Shown here: positions 48,211 to 57,239 of the stretch, piece after piece
Position numbering within the stretch: the first letter of the stretch is position 1
Layout: the number at the start of each line of letters is the position of its first letter
Assembly: GCA_001724025.1 (NCBI GenBank)
Contig: MEDJ01000009.1
Location: 243,723-306,761 of the forward strand
DNA: 63,039 nucleotides
From: Acidobacteria bacterium SCN 69-37
GTDB taxonomy: Bacteria > Acidobacteriota > Vicinamibacteria > Vicinamibacterales > SCN-69-37
Reading direction: 5' to 3'
Notes under the pieces: model-generated
Told to the model about the DNA's origin: nothing
What the model saw: only the letters and a program-made list of their open reading frames with translations
Database searches by the model: none
Position numbers and translations under genes: made by a program

Positions 48211-50124
48211 ATGACGATGCTCGATCAGATGCGCCGCCACAGCGGGTGGTTGAAGTGGAGTCTCGCGTTCGTCTGTCTGACCTTCGTGCTGCTCTACGTG
48301 CCGCAGTTCCTCGATCCGACGGGCACCGGCGCCGGTGCCGCTCCGGGGGACGTGGTCGCCACCGTCGAGGGCCGACGCATCACGGCCAACACCTACCAGA
48401 TGGCCTACACGCAGCAGATGACCCAGCTGCGCCAGGCCTACGGGGAGATGACCGATCAGATGGCGCGGCAGCTAGGCTTCGGTCAGCGCATCGTCCAGCA
48501 ACTGGTCAGCCAGGAAGCGCAGCTGGCCGAGGCCGCGCGGCTCGGCATCACGGTCAGCGACGGCGAGCTCCGGGAACGGCTCATCCGACTGCCCGCCTTC
48601 CAGGAGAACGGGGTGTTCATCGGCGACCAGCGCTACCGCGCCATGCTCGCCGGCGTCCGCCCGCCGCTGCGCCCGGCCCAGTTCGAAGAAGACTTCCGCC
48701 GGTCGCTCATCGCCGAGAAACTGCAGGACTCGGTGGCCGGCTGGATCACGGTCTCGGATGCCGACGTGGAGGCCGCCTATCGCCGCATCCACGAACGCGC
48801 GCGCCTCGACCTGGCAATCTTCACGCCCGATCAATTCCGTGCCGGCATCGTGCCGACCGACGCCGAGATCTCGACCGAGTACGCCGAGCACCCCGACACG
48901 TTCCGGGTCGAAGAAAAGCGGCGCGTGCGATACGTGGCGCTCGATGCGCCGTCGCTGCGCACCACCGTGTCGGTCACGCCGCAGGACGTGGAACAGCGCT
49001 ACCGCGACAACCTCGCCAGCTTCTCGACGCCCGAGCAGACGCGCGCGAGCCACATCCTGTTCGCCACACAGGGCAAGGATCCCGCCGAGGTCCGCAAGCT
49101 CGCCGAAGAGGTGCTCGTCCGCGTGAAGAAGGGTGAGGATTTCGCAGCGCTCGCGAAGCAGTACTCGGATGACGGCAGCAAGGAACTGGGCGGCGACCTG
49201 AACTTCTTCGCGCGCGGCACGATGGTGCCGGCGTTCGACGAGGCCGTCTGGGCCCTGCAGCCGGGCCAGACGACCGACGAACTGGTCCAGACCGAGTTCG
49301 GCTTCCACATCATCCGCGTCACCGATCGGCACCCGGCCGAGACACGCACGCTCGAGCAGGTGCGGACGCAGCTCGAGGATCAGATCCGCAACGAGAAGGC
49401 CCGCGCCGAGGCCACGCGCCTGTCCGGCGAACTGGCCAGCCAGATCAAGACGCCTGCCGATCTCGATACCGTGGCGGCCGGGCACAACCTGACGGTACGC
49501 GACTCGGGCCTGTTCGGCCGGAACGAAGCCATCGCGGGCCTGGGCGTCGAGCCGGCCGTCAGCGCCGAGGCGTTCCGCCTGGAGCAGGATCAGGTCAGCG
49601 GCGCGGTTTCGACGCTGCAGGGGTATGCGTTCATCGCGCTGGCCGAAATCCAGGCGGCACACCTGCCGGCGCTCGACGCGGTCCGCGATCAGGTGCGTGA
49701 CGCGGTCATTCAGCGCAAAGCGATCGACGCCGCGCGCGCCAGGGCTGCCACGGTCGCCGGCAGCAGCAACTTTGCCGCCGCGGCCCGCGCCGCCGGTGTG
49801 ACCGTGCGATCCACGGACCTGCTCACCCGCGGCTCGGCCCTGCCCGAGATCGGCGTGAGCGATCGCGTGGACGAGGCGGCCTTCGCGCTGTCGGCCGGCC
49901 AGACGAGCCAGCCGGTCACGACCGATCGCGGCGTCGTGGTGGTGCACGTCCGCGAGAAGCAGGACATCGTGCCCGAAGGCCTGGCCTCGCAGCGCGAAGC
50001 GCTCCGCGATCAGTTGACCAGCGAACGCCGGCTGGAGTTCTTCAGCGCTTACATGACCAAGGCGATGGAGACGATGACCATCAACTACAACGAGCGGACG
50101 CTCACGACGTTGTTGGGCTCGTAG
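48211..50124 (+). CDS. ppiD: PpiD-like periplasmic peptidyl-prolyl isomerase / chaperone
   Basis: 637 aa. An N-terminal membrane anchor (WLKWSLAFVCLTFVLLYVPQFL), a SurA-like chaperone domain (VVATVEGRRITANTYQMAYTQQ onward), a parvulin domain at about 273-370 (ASHILFATQGKDPAEVRKLAEE, then GGDLNFFARGTMVPAFDEAVW) and a C-terminal second parvulin-like region. It assists folding of outer-membrane proteins at the Sec exit. AGGAG precedes the ATG, and CATAAT lies at 48170-48175. It is divergent from the GGDEF-mre operon across 246 nt that hold only promoter-like sequence. Confidence 0.9.
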   Translation: MTMLDQMRRHSGWLKWSLAFVCLTFVLLYVPQFLDPTGTGAGAAPGDVVATVEGRRITANTYQMAYTQQMTQLRQAYGEMTDQMARQLGFGQRIVQQLVSQEAQLAEAARLGITVSDGELRERLIRLPAFQENGVFIGDQRYRAMLAGVRPPLRPAQFEEDFRRSLIAEKLQDSVAGWITVSDADVEAAYRRIHERARLDLAIFTPDQFRAGIVPTDAEISTEYAEHPDTFRVEEKRRVRYVALDAPSLRTTVSVTPQDVEQRYRDNLASFSTPEQTRASHILFATQGKDPAEVRKLAEEVLVRVKKGEDFAALAKQYSDDGSKELGGDLNFFARGTMVPAFDEAVWALQPGQTTDELVQTEFGFHIIRVTDRHPAETRTLEQVRTQLEDQIRNEKARAEATRLSGELASQIKTPADLDTVAAGHNLTVRDSGLFGRNEAIAGLGVEPAVSAEAFRLEQDQVSGAVSTLQGYAFIALAEIQAAHLPALDAVRDQVRDAVIQRKAIDAARARAATVAGSSNFAAAARAAGVTVRSTDLLTRGSALPEIGVSDRVDEAAFALSAGQTSQPVTTDRGVVVVHVREKQDIVPEGLASQREALRDQLTSERRLEFFSAYMTKAMETMTINYNERTLTTLLGS

Positions 50125-50156
50125 CAAGGCGGCGCGGCGGCGGGCCGCAGACACGC

Positions 50157-50184
50157 GTAGGGGCGACGCATGCGTCGCCCCTAC
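50157..50184. repeat. 28-bp perfect palindrome, copy 3
   Basis: Identical over all 28 bases to the copy at 16960-16987 (left half GTAGGGGCGACGCA) and preceded by the same CGC. It lies between the convergent stops of ppiD and sppA, 33 nt after ppiD. Confidence 0.9.
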
Positions 50185-50228
50185 ATGGACCGAGCCGCCG
50201 CCGCCCCGCGGCCGTGCCGCCCGCAGCC

Positions 50229-50285
50229 CGTGTTCGTGCGATGAGCGCGTCAGTTGCGAGCTGACGCGCTCATCGTACGAACACG
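50229..50285. terminator. 25-bp stem-loop overlapping the sppA stop
   Basis: Arms 50229-50253 and 50261-50285 are complementary at 24 of 25 positions around a 7-nt loop (TTGCGAG). The right arm encodes the last codons and stop of sppA (VFVR-stop), so the left arm is an inverted copy of the gene end. It has no U-tract on either side but should fold in transcripts from both strands and separate ppiD from sppA. Confidence 0.7.
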
Positions 50286-52006
50286 TTGGGCAGAATCGCC
50301 AGCGGTTCTCCGCGGCGGAACAGCGGCAGCACCGAGGCTGCCGCGCGCACCGCCCCGAAATCCGGCCCTCGCAGCAGTGCCTGCAGTGCCCCGCTCGACG
50401 ACGAGGATCCCAACTGGCGCGAGAGGATCTCGTAGAACGATCGCTTGGGCGGATACACGACCAACTGCACGCCAGCCTGCGGGTCGAGCCTCGCACGCTG
50501 ACCGGCCAGCCGGATCGCATCCTCGAGCCCGCCGAGTTCGTCGACCAGTCCCAGTTCCCGCGCCTGCCGCCCTGTCCAGACGCGGCCCTGCGCCACGGCA
50601 TCGATGCGCGCGGCCGGCTGCTCGCGGCCATCGGCGACCCGCTGCACGAACAGGTCGTACACCGCCCGCATCTGATCCGACAGGCGCTCGCGCTCCTCGC
50701 GTGAGAACGGCCGGAACGGCGAATAGATTTCGGACAGGTGCCCGGTGCTGACCGCGCCCGTGCCGACGCCGAGCTTGTCCATCGCCCCCTGCAGGACGAA
50801 CTTGCCCGTCACCACGCCGATCGAACCGGTGAGCGTGCCCGGCTGCGCCACGATCGTGTGCGCCGGCGCGGCAATGTAATACCCCCCGGACGCGGCCACG
50901 TCGCCGAGCGAGACGACGAGCGGCTTCACGTCCCGCGTCAGCATCAGCTCGCGCCAGATGACCTCGGAGGCAATTGCGGATCCACCGGGACTGTCGATGC
51001 GCACGACAACGGCGTCGATCGACGGATCGATGCGGACCTTCCGGATCCAGTCGACGAACGTCCTGGAGCCCAGCACGAGGCCCGTCGGGGAATCGAACGA
51101 GCTGTCGCCGCTGGCAATCGTGCCGACGGCATAGAGCAGCGCGATCCGTCCCTTCCCGCGCACCACCGGCGGCATCACGCGCGCATACTGCGTGTCGGAG
51201 ATCGTCGAGAGCCCCTGCAGCGGCTCGTCATCGTCGAGCTGATCGTCGTACTCGAGCGCATCGACGAGTCCCGCGGCCAGGGCCCCCTCGGCCAGATACG
51301 GCCCGCCGTCAATCAGGCCTCGCGCCTCCGTCTCGGAAATGCCGCGCCCCTCGGCCACGGCGCGCACCAGCTCGTCGTACCAGTCGCGGTTGAGCGACTC
51401 GGTCATCTCGCGGTGCGCCGGTGTGAAGTCGCGTTCGGTGAACGTGTTCGACGCCGACTTGTAGTCGCCGATGTGCAGCAGATCCGGATACACGCCGATC
51501 TTGTCGAGCGCGCCGCGGAAGAACAGTTCATAGGAGGCCAGGCCCGTCAGATCGAGCTGCCCGGCCGGCATCAAGACGATGCGGCTGGCGGCCGTCGCGA
51601 TGTAGTAGTCGCCCGTGCTGCCGGCTTCGAGGAACGCGACGATCGGCTTCCCCGACGTCTTGAAGTCGAGGAGCGCCGCGTGCACTTCCTGCAACTGGGC
51701 CCAGAGTGCCGCCGAGGTCGCCGGCCTGATGATCAGCGCCTTGATCCGGGAGTCGGCCTTCGCCCGCTCGATGAGATCGATGGTGGACCGCAGCGACGGT
51801 GGCGCATCGAGGAACTGCTGCAGGACCTCCGACGGCTCGATCTCGCTCCACGGCGCTTCCACCGGCAGCACGAGCGCCGCCGAGGCCGGCACGATCGTCG
51901 TCGGACGCGCCAACGACGCCACGATCATCAGCCCGAGAAACGAGACGACGATCGCGAGGAAAATCAACGACAGGACGAGCACGACGGCACGACGCACAGC
52001 TACCAC
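50270..52006 (-). CDS. sppA: Signal peptide peptidase SppA, 67K type
   Basis: 578 aa with an N-terminal membrane anchor (VLVLSLIFLAIVVSFLGLMIV) and two ClpP-like halves. Catalytic Lys is K183 in GDYKSASNTF of the first half and the nucleophile is S373 in VAASGGYYIAAP of the second half, as in E. coli SppA. It degrades cleaved signal peptides in the membrane. No clear ribosome site is seen; a hairpin lies 19 nt upstream. It follows the SMP-30 gene on the same strand. Confidence 0.93.
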   Translation of the reverse strand: MVAVRRAVVLVLSLIFLAIVVSFLGLMIVASLARPTTIVPASAALVLPVEAPWSEIEPSEVLQQFLDAPPSLRSTIDLIERAKADSRIKALIIRPATSAALWAQLQEVHAALLDFKTSGKPIVAFLEAGSTGDYYIATAASRIVLMPAGQLDLTGLASYELFFRGALDKIGVYPDLLHIGDYKSASNTFTERDFTPAHREMTESLNRDWYDELVRAVAEGRGISETEARGLIDGGPYLAEGALAAGLVDALEYDDQLDDDEPLQGLSTISDTQYARVMPPVVRGKGRIALLYAVGTIASGDSSFDSPTGLVLGSRTFVDWIRKVRIDPSIDAVVVRIDSPGGSAIASEVIWRELMLTRDVKPLVVSLGDVAASGGYYIAAPAHTIVAQPGTLTGSIGVVTGKFVLQGAMDKLGVGTGAVSTGHLSEIYSPFRPFSREERERLSDQMRAVYDLFVQRVADGREQPAARIDAVAQGRVWTGRQARELGLVDELGGLEDAIRLAGQRARLDPQAGVQLVVYPPKRSFYEILSRQLGSSSSSGALQALLRGPDFGAVRAAASVLPLFRRGEPLAILPNVFVR

Positions 52007-52024
52007 CCTTTCGCGGCAGTATAT

Positions 52025-52050
52025 GGGAGGCGGGCCGCCTCCCCGCCTTC
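52025..52050. repeat. Hairpin and dispersed 17-mer between the SMP-30 gene and sppA
   Basis: GGGAGGC and GCCTCCC (52025-52043) form a 7-bp stem between the two minus-strand genes. The overlapping 17-mer GCCGCCTCCCCGCCTTC (52034-52050) recurs exactly at 58702-58718. It may terminate SMP-30 transcription or be part of a dispersed repeat. Confidence 0.5.
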
Positions 52051-52051
52051 C

Positions 52052-52939
52052 CTATCCTGCAAACTCCCAGGCCGGCAGACCCGCCACGCCTGGCCTGACG
52101 CGGAAGAGTCCGCCGGCGCCCGGCTGCGCCTCGCGCGCGGCCGCATCGAGCGGCGCGCGTGCCGTCGTGATGTAGAGATCCGTCAGATCTGCCCCGCCGA
52201 ACGCACACTTCGTGGCGCTGGCCGTCGGGACGGGCACGACGAGATCGAGCACGCCATCGGGACGATACCGGTGCACCGCGAACCCGAGCCACACGCCGAC
52301 CCACACGCCGCCCTCGCGATCGACGATGACGCCGTCGGGCCGTCCGGGGCCGTCGCCGAAATCCACGAACGTCCGACGGTTGACGGCCCGGCCCGCGTCG
52401 ACGTCGAAGTCGAGCACGTCGACCTTTCGCGTCCGCGTGTCGACGTAATACATGAGACGTCCGTCCGGGCTCCACGCCGGCCCATTCGACGTTGTCACGG
52501 GCGCAATCATCGGGTGCACGCTCAGGTCCGCGTCCAGGCGATAGAGCGTGCCCTGCCCCGCCACGCTGTCGAGGCTCATCGTCCCGGCCCAGAAACGCCC
52601 GGCCGGGTCAACCGCACCATCGTTCATGCGCGTGCGGCGAACCGCGTCTTCCACGTCGACGAGCGACGTCAGTCGCCCGGAGTCGGGATCGACGCCGACG
52701 AAGCCGCCGGCGGCCGCGGCAACCCAGCCGCCCGATGCGCGCAGGCCAATCGCACTGACGGCCACACCGGCCGACAGCACGCGATGCCGGCCGGTCGCGG
52801 GATCGAACTCGTGGATCTGCTGCCGGTGAATATCGACGAACACCAGGCGCTGACGCCGGTGATCCCAGATCGGCCCCTCGCCGAGTTCGGCGCGGACGTC
52901 GCAAACCAGGTGTGCGTCGGCTGGCGCCATGTGCGTCAT
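52052..52939 (-). CDS. SMP-30/gluconolactonase family protein
   Basis: 295-aa six-bladed propeller. Metal ligands are recognisable: Glu in AELGEGPIWD, Asn in TTSNGPAWSPDG and Asp in GRPDGVIVD; RMNDGAVDPAGRFWAGTMS is the family core. It is likely a calcium- or zinc-dependent sugar lactonase in the cytoplasm. The start at 52939 follows AGGAG by 7 nt; a second ATG lies three codons on. It is divergent from the PAS kinase gene across about 210 nt. Confidence 0.92.
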   Translation of the reverse strand: MTHMAPADAHLVCDVRAELGEGPIWDHRRQRLVFVDIHRQQIHEFDPATGRHRVLSAGVAVSAIGLRASGGWVAAAAGGFVGVDPDSGRLTSLVDVEDAVRRTRMNDGAVDPAGRFWAGTMSLDSVAGQGTLYRLDADLSVHPMIAPVTTSNGPAWSPDGRLMYYVDTRTRKVDVLDFDVDAGRAVNRRTFVDFGDGPGRPDGVIVDREGGVWVGVWLGFAVHRYRPDGVLDLVVPVPTASATKCAFGGADLTDLYITTARAPLDAAAREAQPGAGGLFRVRPGVAGLPAWEFAG

Positions 52940-53150
52940 CGACGGCTCCTGCGATGGAGGAACGGGGATGTCAGGCCGCCACGCAGCCGCGCGCCACTGG
53001 AGGAAGAAACAGACGACTTCGTCATCGCAGACACAGTTTCGGTACTTTACCCCGCTCGGCGTCGGACGATGCAGAGCAATTGCCGAGGACGGCAACGGCA
53101 AGGGATATGCCTTGAACGTATCGCGAGATTCCGAGGACGTCGCACGCGCC

Positions 53151-55616
53151 ATGCCCGCCACCGCTTTCCCCCCGGCCCCCGTCGCCGCCGCGACGTCCGT
53201 TGCGATGGCCAGACACCTGAAGCGCGCCGCGGTCCTCCCGATCGCCGTGGCCACCCTGCTCGCGCTCGGCGCGCTGGGCAGCCGGCTGTCCGGCGCGCCG
53301 GTCGGCGCGCTCGACACCTGGAGTCTGCCCGGCATGCCCGCCGGCGTGGCGGTCGTGCTGTTGCTGGCCAGTCTCACCGTCGCCATCCAGTTCCGCGAGG
53401 GTCTGGCACTCGCGCCGCCGCGCGCCCTGCTCCTCAGTGCCGGGCTGACGACGCTGATGGTGCTGTGGCTGATCGTCGACACATCGATCGGCGGCGGTCT
53501 GGGCGTCGACGCGGTCCTGGCTGCCGGTGCCGCACGCTCGGATCCTGGCCTCGCTCCGCCCCTGCGGCTGCCGCTCCTCGGCGCGCTCGCCGTCGTCGGC
53601 GCGGCAGTTCTCGCCGGCCATCCCGCGCGATACGCCGGGACGCAGGTGCTGGCCGTCGGCGTCATGGCCATGGCGATCTTCGCCGGCGCCCGCCACTGGT
53701 TTTCCGCGTCGGTCGCCGGTCTCCTGGAGACCACGACGACACCGGCCGTTGCGGGCATGGGTCTGCTGGCCGTCGGCCTGCTGCTCTCGCAACCCGACCG
53801 CGGCCTGGTTGCACGCCTGGCCACTGCCGACGCCCGCGGCTCGCACCTGCGTCGGCTCCTGCCGCTCGCCGTCACGCTGCCGCTGGCCGTCGGCTGGATC
53901 ACGTGGCGCGGCGTGTCCGCCGGTCTCTACGCGCCGGCCACCGGTGCGGCCGCCCTGACGACCGCCGCGATCGGACTGGCGGCACTTCTGCTGTTCCTGC
54001 AGGCGCGTTCCCGGGAGACGAGCCACGCGGACGCATCTGCCCCCGCACCGCAGACCGTCCAGCCGGAACCCCAGGATCAGCTGCGCCGGGCGATCGTCGA
54101 CGCACCGATTCCGATGGTCGTCCACGACGGCGAACGCATCCTGCACATGAATCGCGCCTGGCGCGAGATCGCCGGCCTCGACCTGTCGCAGGCGCCGACG
54201 CTCTCGGCCTGGACGGCGCAGGTGCAGCCGACCAGACTCGCGGACCTGCCCGCGTGGCGCGCACGGCTGGCCGAGGCGACGGGCCCGGTCCACGACGGCG
54301 AGCAGGTCGTCCACGTCGCAGCCGGATCCGAACGGGTGTGGGAATTCTCGTCGACCCCGCTCGGCCAGCCTCACGCGCCGGATCGGCTCTACGTGACGAT
54401 GGCCGTTGACGTGACGGAGCGCCGGGCCTCCGAAGCCGCCCTGCGGACGCTGAACGAGGATCTCGAACAGCGTGCCGCCGACCGCACGGCCGCGCTGACG
54501 CGCGCCAACGACGCGCTCCAGCGTCAGTCCGATCAACTCCGCGAGCAGACGCTGCTGCTCGATCTCGTCCGCGAGGGCATGCTCGTCCGCGATCTCTACG
54601 GCACCATCGTTTATTGGAACCGCGGGGCCGAAACGCTGTATGGGTGGCCGAAGGCGCAGGCGCTCGGCAAAGTCTCGCACCAGTTGCTGGCCGCCGAGTA
54701 CCCGATCCCGCTCGCCGACATCGAGGCCACGGTGCTCGACACCGGTTACTGGGAAGGCGACGTCGTCTGTGTCACGCGCAGCGGCGCGCGTCTGTTCGTC
54801 GAGAGCCGGTGGACGCTGACGCGCACGGCGCGCGGCATGCCCGAGGGATTCCTCGAAGTGCACCGCGACAGCACGCAGCGGCGCGAGGCCGAGCGCCTGC
54901 TGCAGGCGCGCAACGAGGCCCTGGCCCGCTCGAACCACGAGCTCGAGCAGTTCGCCTATCTCGCGTCGCACGATCTGCAGGAGCCGCTGCGGATGGTGTC
55001 GAACTACACGCAGCTGCTGGCGCGACGGTACCACGACCAGCTCGATGCCGACGCGCACGAGTTCATCGAGTTCGCTGTCGATGGCGCCAGGCGCATGCAG
55101 GCGCTGATCAACGACCTGCTCCAGTACGCGCGGGTCGATCGCCGCGGCCGCGAGTTCCGACCGGTCTCGACCGAGGCGGTCGTGGCCGATGCTCTGTCGA
55201 ACCTGGCGGGGGCCATTGCCGAGACAGAGGCCAGCCTCGTCGTCGACCCGCTGCCCTCGATTACGGCCGACAGGGCCCAGTTGGTCCAGGTCTTCCAGAA
55301 CCTGATCGGCAACGCGATCAAATTCCATCGTCCCGGGGAACCGCCGGTCGTACGGGTGTCGGCGCAGCGGGAGCCGGCCGCGTGGCGATTCGCGGTGGCC
55401 GACAACGGCATCGGGATCGAGCCGCGGTTCTTCGAGCGGATCTTCCAGATGTTCCAGCGGCTGCACGCACGCGGCGACTATCCGGGCACCGGGATCGGCC
55501 TGGCGCTGTGCAAGAAGATTGTCGAGCGACATGGCGGACAGATGCGGGTCGAGTCGGCGCCGGATCGCGGGGCGACGTTCTCGTTCACCATTCCCGATGT
55601 CATCCCGCCGGTGTGA
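53151..55616 (+). CDS. Membrane-bound PAS sensor histidine kinase (hybrid-less)
   Basis: About 821 aa. Residues 20-285 hold roughly eight membrane segments, probably the sensing module. Two PAS domains follow (about 310-425 and 465-580), joined by a coiled coil (LRTLNEDLEQRAADRTAALTR). HisKA reads LEQFAYLASHDLQEPLRMVSN with phosphorylated H607, the form seen in phytochrome-like kinases, and the ATPase shows NLIGNAIKFH, DNGIGIEPRFFERIF and GTGIGLALCKKIVERHGG. It has no receiver of its own; the next gene, 6 nt downstream, supplies one. The start is uncertain: 53205 or an earlier TTG are alternatives. Confidence 0.88.
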   Translation: MPATAFPPAPVAAATSVAMARHLKRAAVLPIAVATLLALGALGSRLSGAPVGALDTWSLPGMPAGVAVVLLLASLTVAIQFREGLALAPPRALLLSAGLTTLMVLWLIVDTSIGGGLGVDAVLAAGAARSDPGLAPPLRLPLLGALAVVGAAVLAGHPARYAGTQVLAVGVMAMAIFAGARHWFSASVAGLLETTTTPAVAGMGLLAVGLLLSQPDRGLVARLATADARGSHLRRLLPLAVTLPLAVGWITWRGVSAGLYAPATGAAALTTAAIGLAALLLFLQARSRETSHADASAPAPQTVQPEPQDQLRRAIVDAPIPMVVHDGERILHMNRAWREIAGLDLSQAPTLSAWTAQVQPTRLADLPAWRARLAEATGPVHDGEQVVHVAAGSERVWEFSSTPLGQPHAPDRLYVTMAVDVTERRASEAALRTLNEDLEQRAADRTAALTRANDALQRQSDQLREQTLLLDLVREGMLVRDLYGTIVYWNRGAETLYGWPKAQALGKVSHQLLAAEYPIPLADIEATVLDTGYWEGDVVCVTRSGARLFVESRWTLTRTARGMPEGFLEVHRDSTQRREAERLLQARNEALARSNHELEQFAYLASHDLQEPLRMVSNYTQLLARRYHDQLDADAHEFIEFAVDGARRMQALINDLLQYARVDRRGREFRPVSTEAVVADALSNLAGAIAETEASLVVDPLPSITADRAQLVQVFQNLIGNAIKFHRPGEPPVVRVSAQREPAAWRFAVADNGIGIEPRFFERIFQMFQRLHARGDYPGTGIGLALCKKIVERHGGQMRVESAPDRGATFSFTIPDVIPPV

Positions 55617-55622
55617 GGACGC

Positions 55623-56063
55623 ATGAAGACAGTCGACATCCTGCTCGTGGAAGACAACCCCGGGGACGCGCGCCTGACCCGCGAGGCGTTTGCCTCGTGT
55701 GCCGTCCCCGGCACGCTGCACGACGTGCGCGACGGCGAACAGGCGCTCGCGTTCCTGCGGCGTCAGGGGCCATTCGCCACGGCGCCGACGCCGCAGCTCG
55801 TTCTGCTCGATCTGAACCTGCCCCGACGCGACGGTCGCGAGGTGCTGCAGGACATGAAGGGCGATCCGGCCCTGCGCCACATCCCGGTGGTGGTGCTCAC
55901 CTCGTCGGCCGCTGACGAGGACGTGCTGCGCAGCTATCACCTGCACGCCAACTGCTTCATCACCAAGCCGGGCGACATCGAGGCGTGGTCGCGCGTGATC
56001 GACGGCATCGGGCGCTTCTGGCTCGATCTCGTCCAGCTGCCGCCCGCGGAGGTCCTCGTATGA
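55623..56063 (+). CDS. Rcp1-like single-domain response regulator
   Basis: 146 aa, receiver only. Acidic D11 region in LLVEDNPGDARLTREAF, phosphoacceptor D63 in LVLLDLNLPRRDGREVL, VVVLTSS and the Lys in FITKPGD are all present. The phrase VEDNPGD and the N-L-P-x-x-D-G segment are typical of the cyanobacterial Rcp1 family that pairs with phytochrome-like kinases. It has no output domain, so it probably shuttles phosphate or binds a partner. It overlaps the receiver-GGDEF gene by 4 nt. Confidence 0.92.
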   Translation: MKTVDILLVEDNPGDARLTREAFASCAVPGTLHDVRDGEQALAFLRRQGPFATAPTPQLVLLDLNLPRRDGREVLQDMKGDPALRHIPVVVLTSSAADEDVLRSYHLHANCFITKPGDIEAWSRVIDGIGRFWLDLVQLPPAEVLV

Positions 56064-56974
56064 TCGATCGCATCCGTGTCCTGATCGTCGAGGACCACCC
56101 GGGCGACGTGCGCTGGGTACGCGAAGTCCTGACCGAGGACGCCGCGGGCGAGTTCGAGCTCACGCACGCGTCGACGGTCCGCGCGGCCGTCGATCTGCTC
56201 ACCGCGCACGGCAGCGCGATCGACGCCGTGTTGCTGGATCTCAGCCTGCCGGACGAGACCGGCATGTCCACGCTCCAGCGCGTGCTCGCGGCCGCGCAGA
56301 CCCCTGTCGTCATTGTCATGACCGGCCACGGCGACGAACAAGTCGGACTGGCCGCGATGCAGGCGGGGGCGCAGGACTACCTGGTCAAGGGGCAGGTGGA
56401 TGGACGCACGCTGCGGCGCGCGCTCCGGTTCGCGCTGGAGCGGCAGAACGTACTCCAGCGGCTCTCGCATCGCGACGACCTGACGGGCCTGCACAACCGG
56501 CGCGGGTTCCTGATTCAGGCCGAGCAGCTCGTACGCGCGGCCCGGCGCCAGCGCACACCGTTCCTGTTGCTGTTCATGGACGTCGACCAGCTGAAGGTGA
56601 TCAACGACACGTTCGGGCACGCCGAGGGCAACCGCGCCCTGATCGAGGCGGCCGACGTGCTGCGCCGATGCTTCCGGCAGAGCGACCTGCTGGCGCGGTA
56701 CGGCGGTGACGAGTTCGCGGCCCTGGCCATGGCCAGCGGGGACAACGACGACGCGCTGCTGCGGGCCCGGCTGCAGGGCGCGCTCGATGCGGTGAACGTG
56801 AAGCCGGACCGCGACTACCCGCTGACGTTCAGCGCCGGCCTGCTGACCTGCGACCCGACGGAGGACACGCCGCTCGAGGTGCTGCTCGAGCACGCCGACC
56901 AGCTGATGTACCGCGAGAAGCGGCTCCAGGCCGAACACCTGGCCCTGGTCGACGACCCGTCCCCGGCCGCCTGA
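56060..56974 (+). CDS. Response regulator with GGDEF output (diguanylate cyclase)
   Basis: 304 aa. Receiver domain 5-120 with D60 in AVLLDLSLPDETGM, then a short helix and a GGDEF domain: LTGLHNRRGF, FMDVDQLKVINDTFGH and YGGDEF (215-219). An RxxD inhibitory site (RQSD, 206-209) is present, so product inhibition is expected. Phosphorylation by the upstream kinase would link its signal to c-di-GMP. GGAGG lies 7 nt before the ATG. A PleD-like arrangement with one receiver. Confidence 0.93.
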   Translation: MIDRIRVLIVEDHPGDVRWVREVLTEDAAGEFELTHASTVRAAVDLLTAHGSAIDAVLLDLSLPDETGMSTLQRVLAAAQTPVVIVMTGHGDEQVGLAAMQAGAQDYLVKGQVDGRTLRRALRFALERQNVLQRLSHRDDLTGLHNRRGFLIQAEQLVRAARRQRTPFLLLFMDVDQLKVINDTFGHAEGNRALIEAADVLRRCFRQSDLLARYGGDEFAALAMASGDNDDALLRARLQGALDAVNVKPDRDYPLTFSAGLLTCDPTEDTPLEVLLEHADQLMYREKRLQAEHLALVDDPSPAA

Positions 56975-57068
56975 ACAGGCATCGAAAGGGCTGGCTCTCG
57001 AGGCCGGCTCGCTGCTATACTTCGTCGTTCCAGTTCGCCGGGACGGCGCAGCCGCCCCGGTGTCCCAC

Positions 57069-57155
57069 GCGGAAGTGGCGGAATTGGCAGACGCGCAAGC
57101 CTCAGGAGCTTGTGGCCGCAAGGTCGTGGAGGTTCGAGTCCTCTCTTCCGCACCA
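57069..57155 (+). tRNA. tRNA-Leu (anticodon CAG)
   Basis: 87 nt including an encoded CCA. Acceptor stem GCGGAAG pairs with CTTCCGC, followed by A discriminator and CCA. The anticodon arm CAAGC-CTCAGGA-GCTTG gives anticodon CAG, decoding CUG. A long variable arm (GGCCGCAAGGTC) marks it as class II, and the T-arm is GGAGGTTCGAGTCCTCT. A TATACT lies about 50 nt upstream and is a likely -10 box. Confidence 0.97.
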
Positions 57156-57162
57156 ATGAGTT

Positions 57163-57190
57163 ACGGCGATCCGATCCGGGTCGCCGTTTC
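57163..57190 (+). terminator. Hairpin terminator after tRNA-Leu
   Basis: ACGGCGA and TCGCCGT form a 7-bp stem around an 11-nt loop, followed by TTTC. It starts 7 nt after the tRNA CCA. Confidence 0.6.
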
Positions 57191-57239
57191 TCGTTTGTGG
57201 GGACTGCTGCGCCAGTTCGCGCGACCGAGGAGGAGACTC

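Noticed and set aside
53022..55946. 974-codon minus-strand open frame
   Set aside because: Antisense to the PAS kinase and receiver genes, with no recognisable motif.
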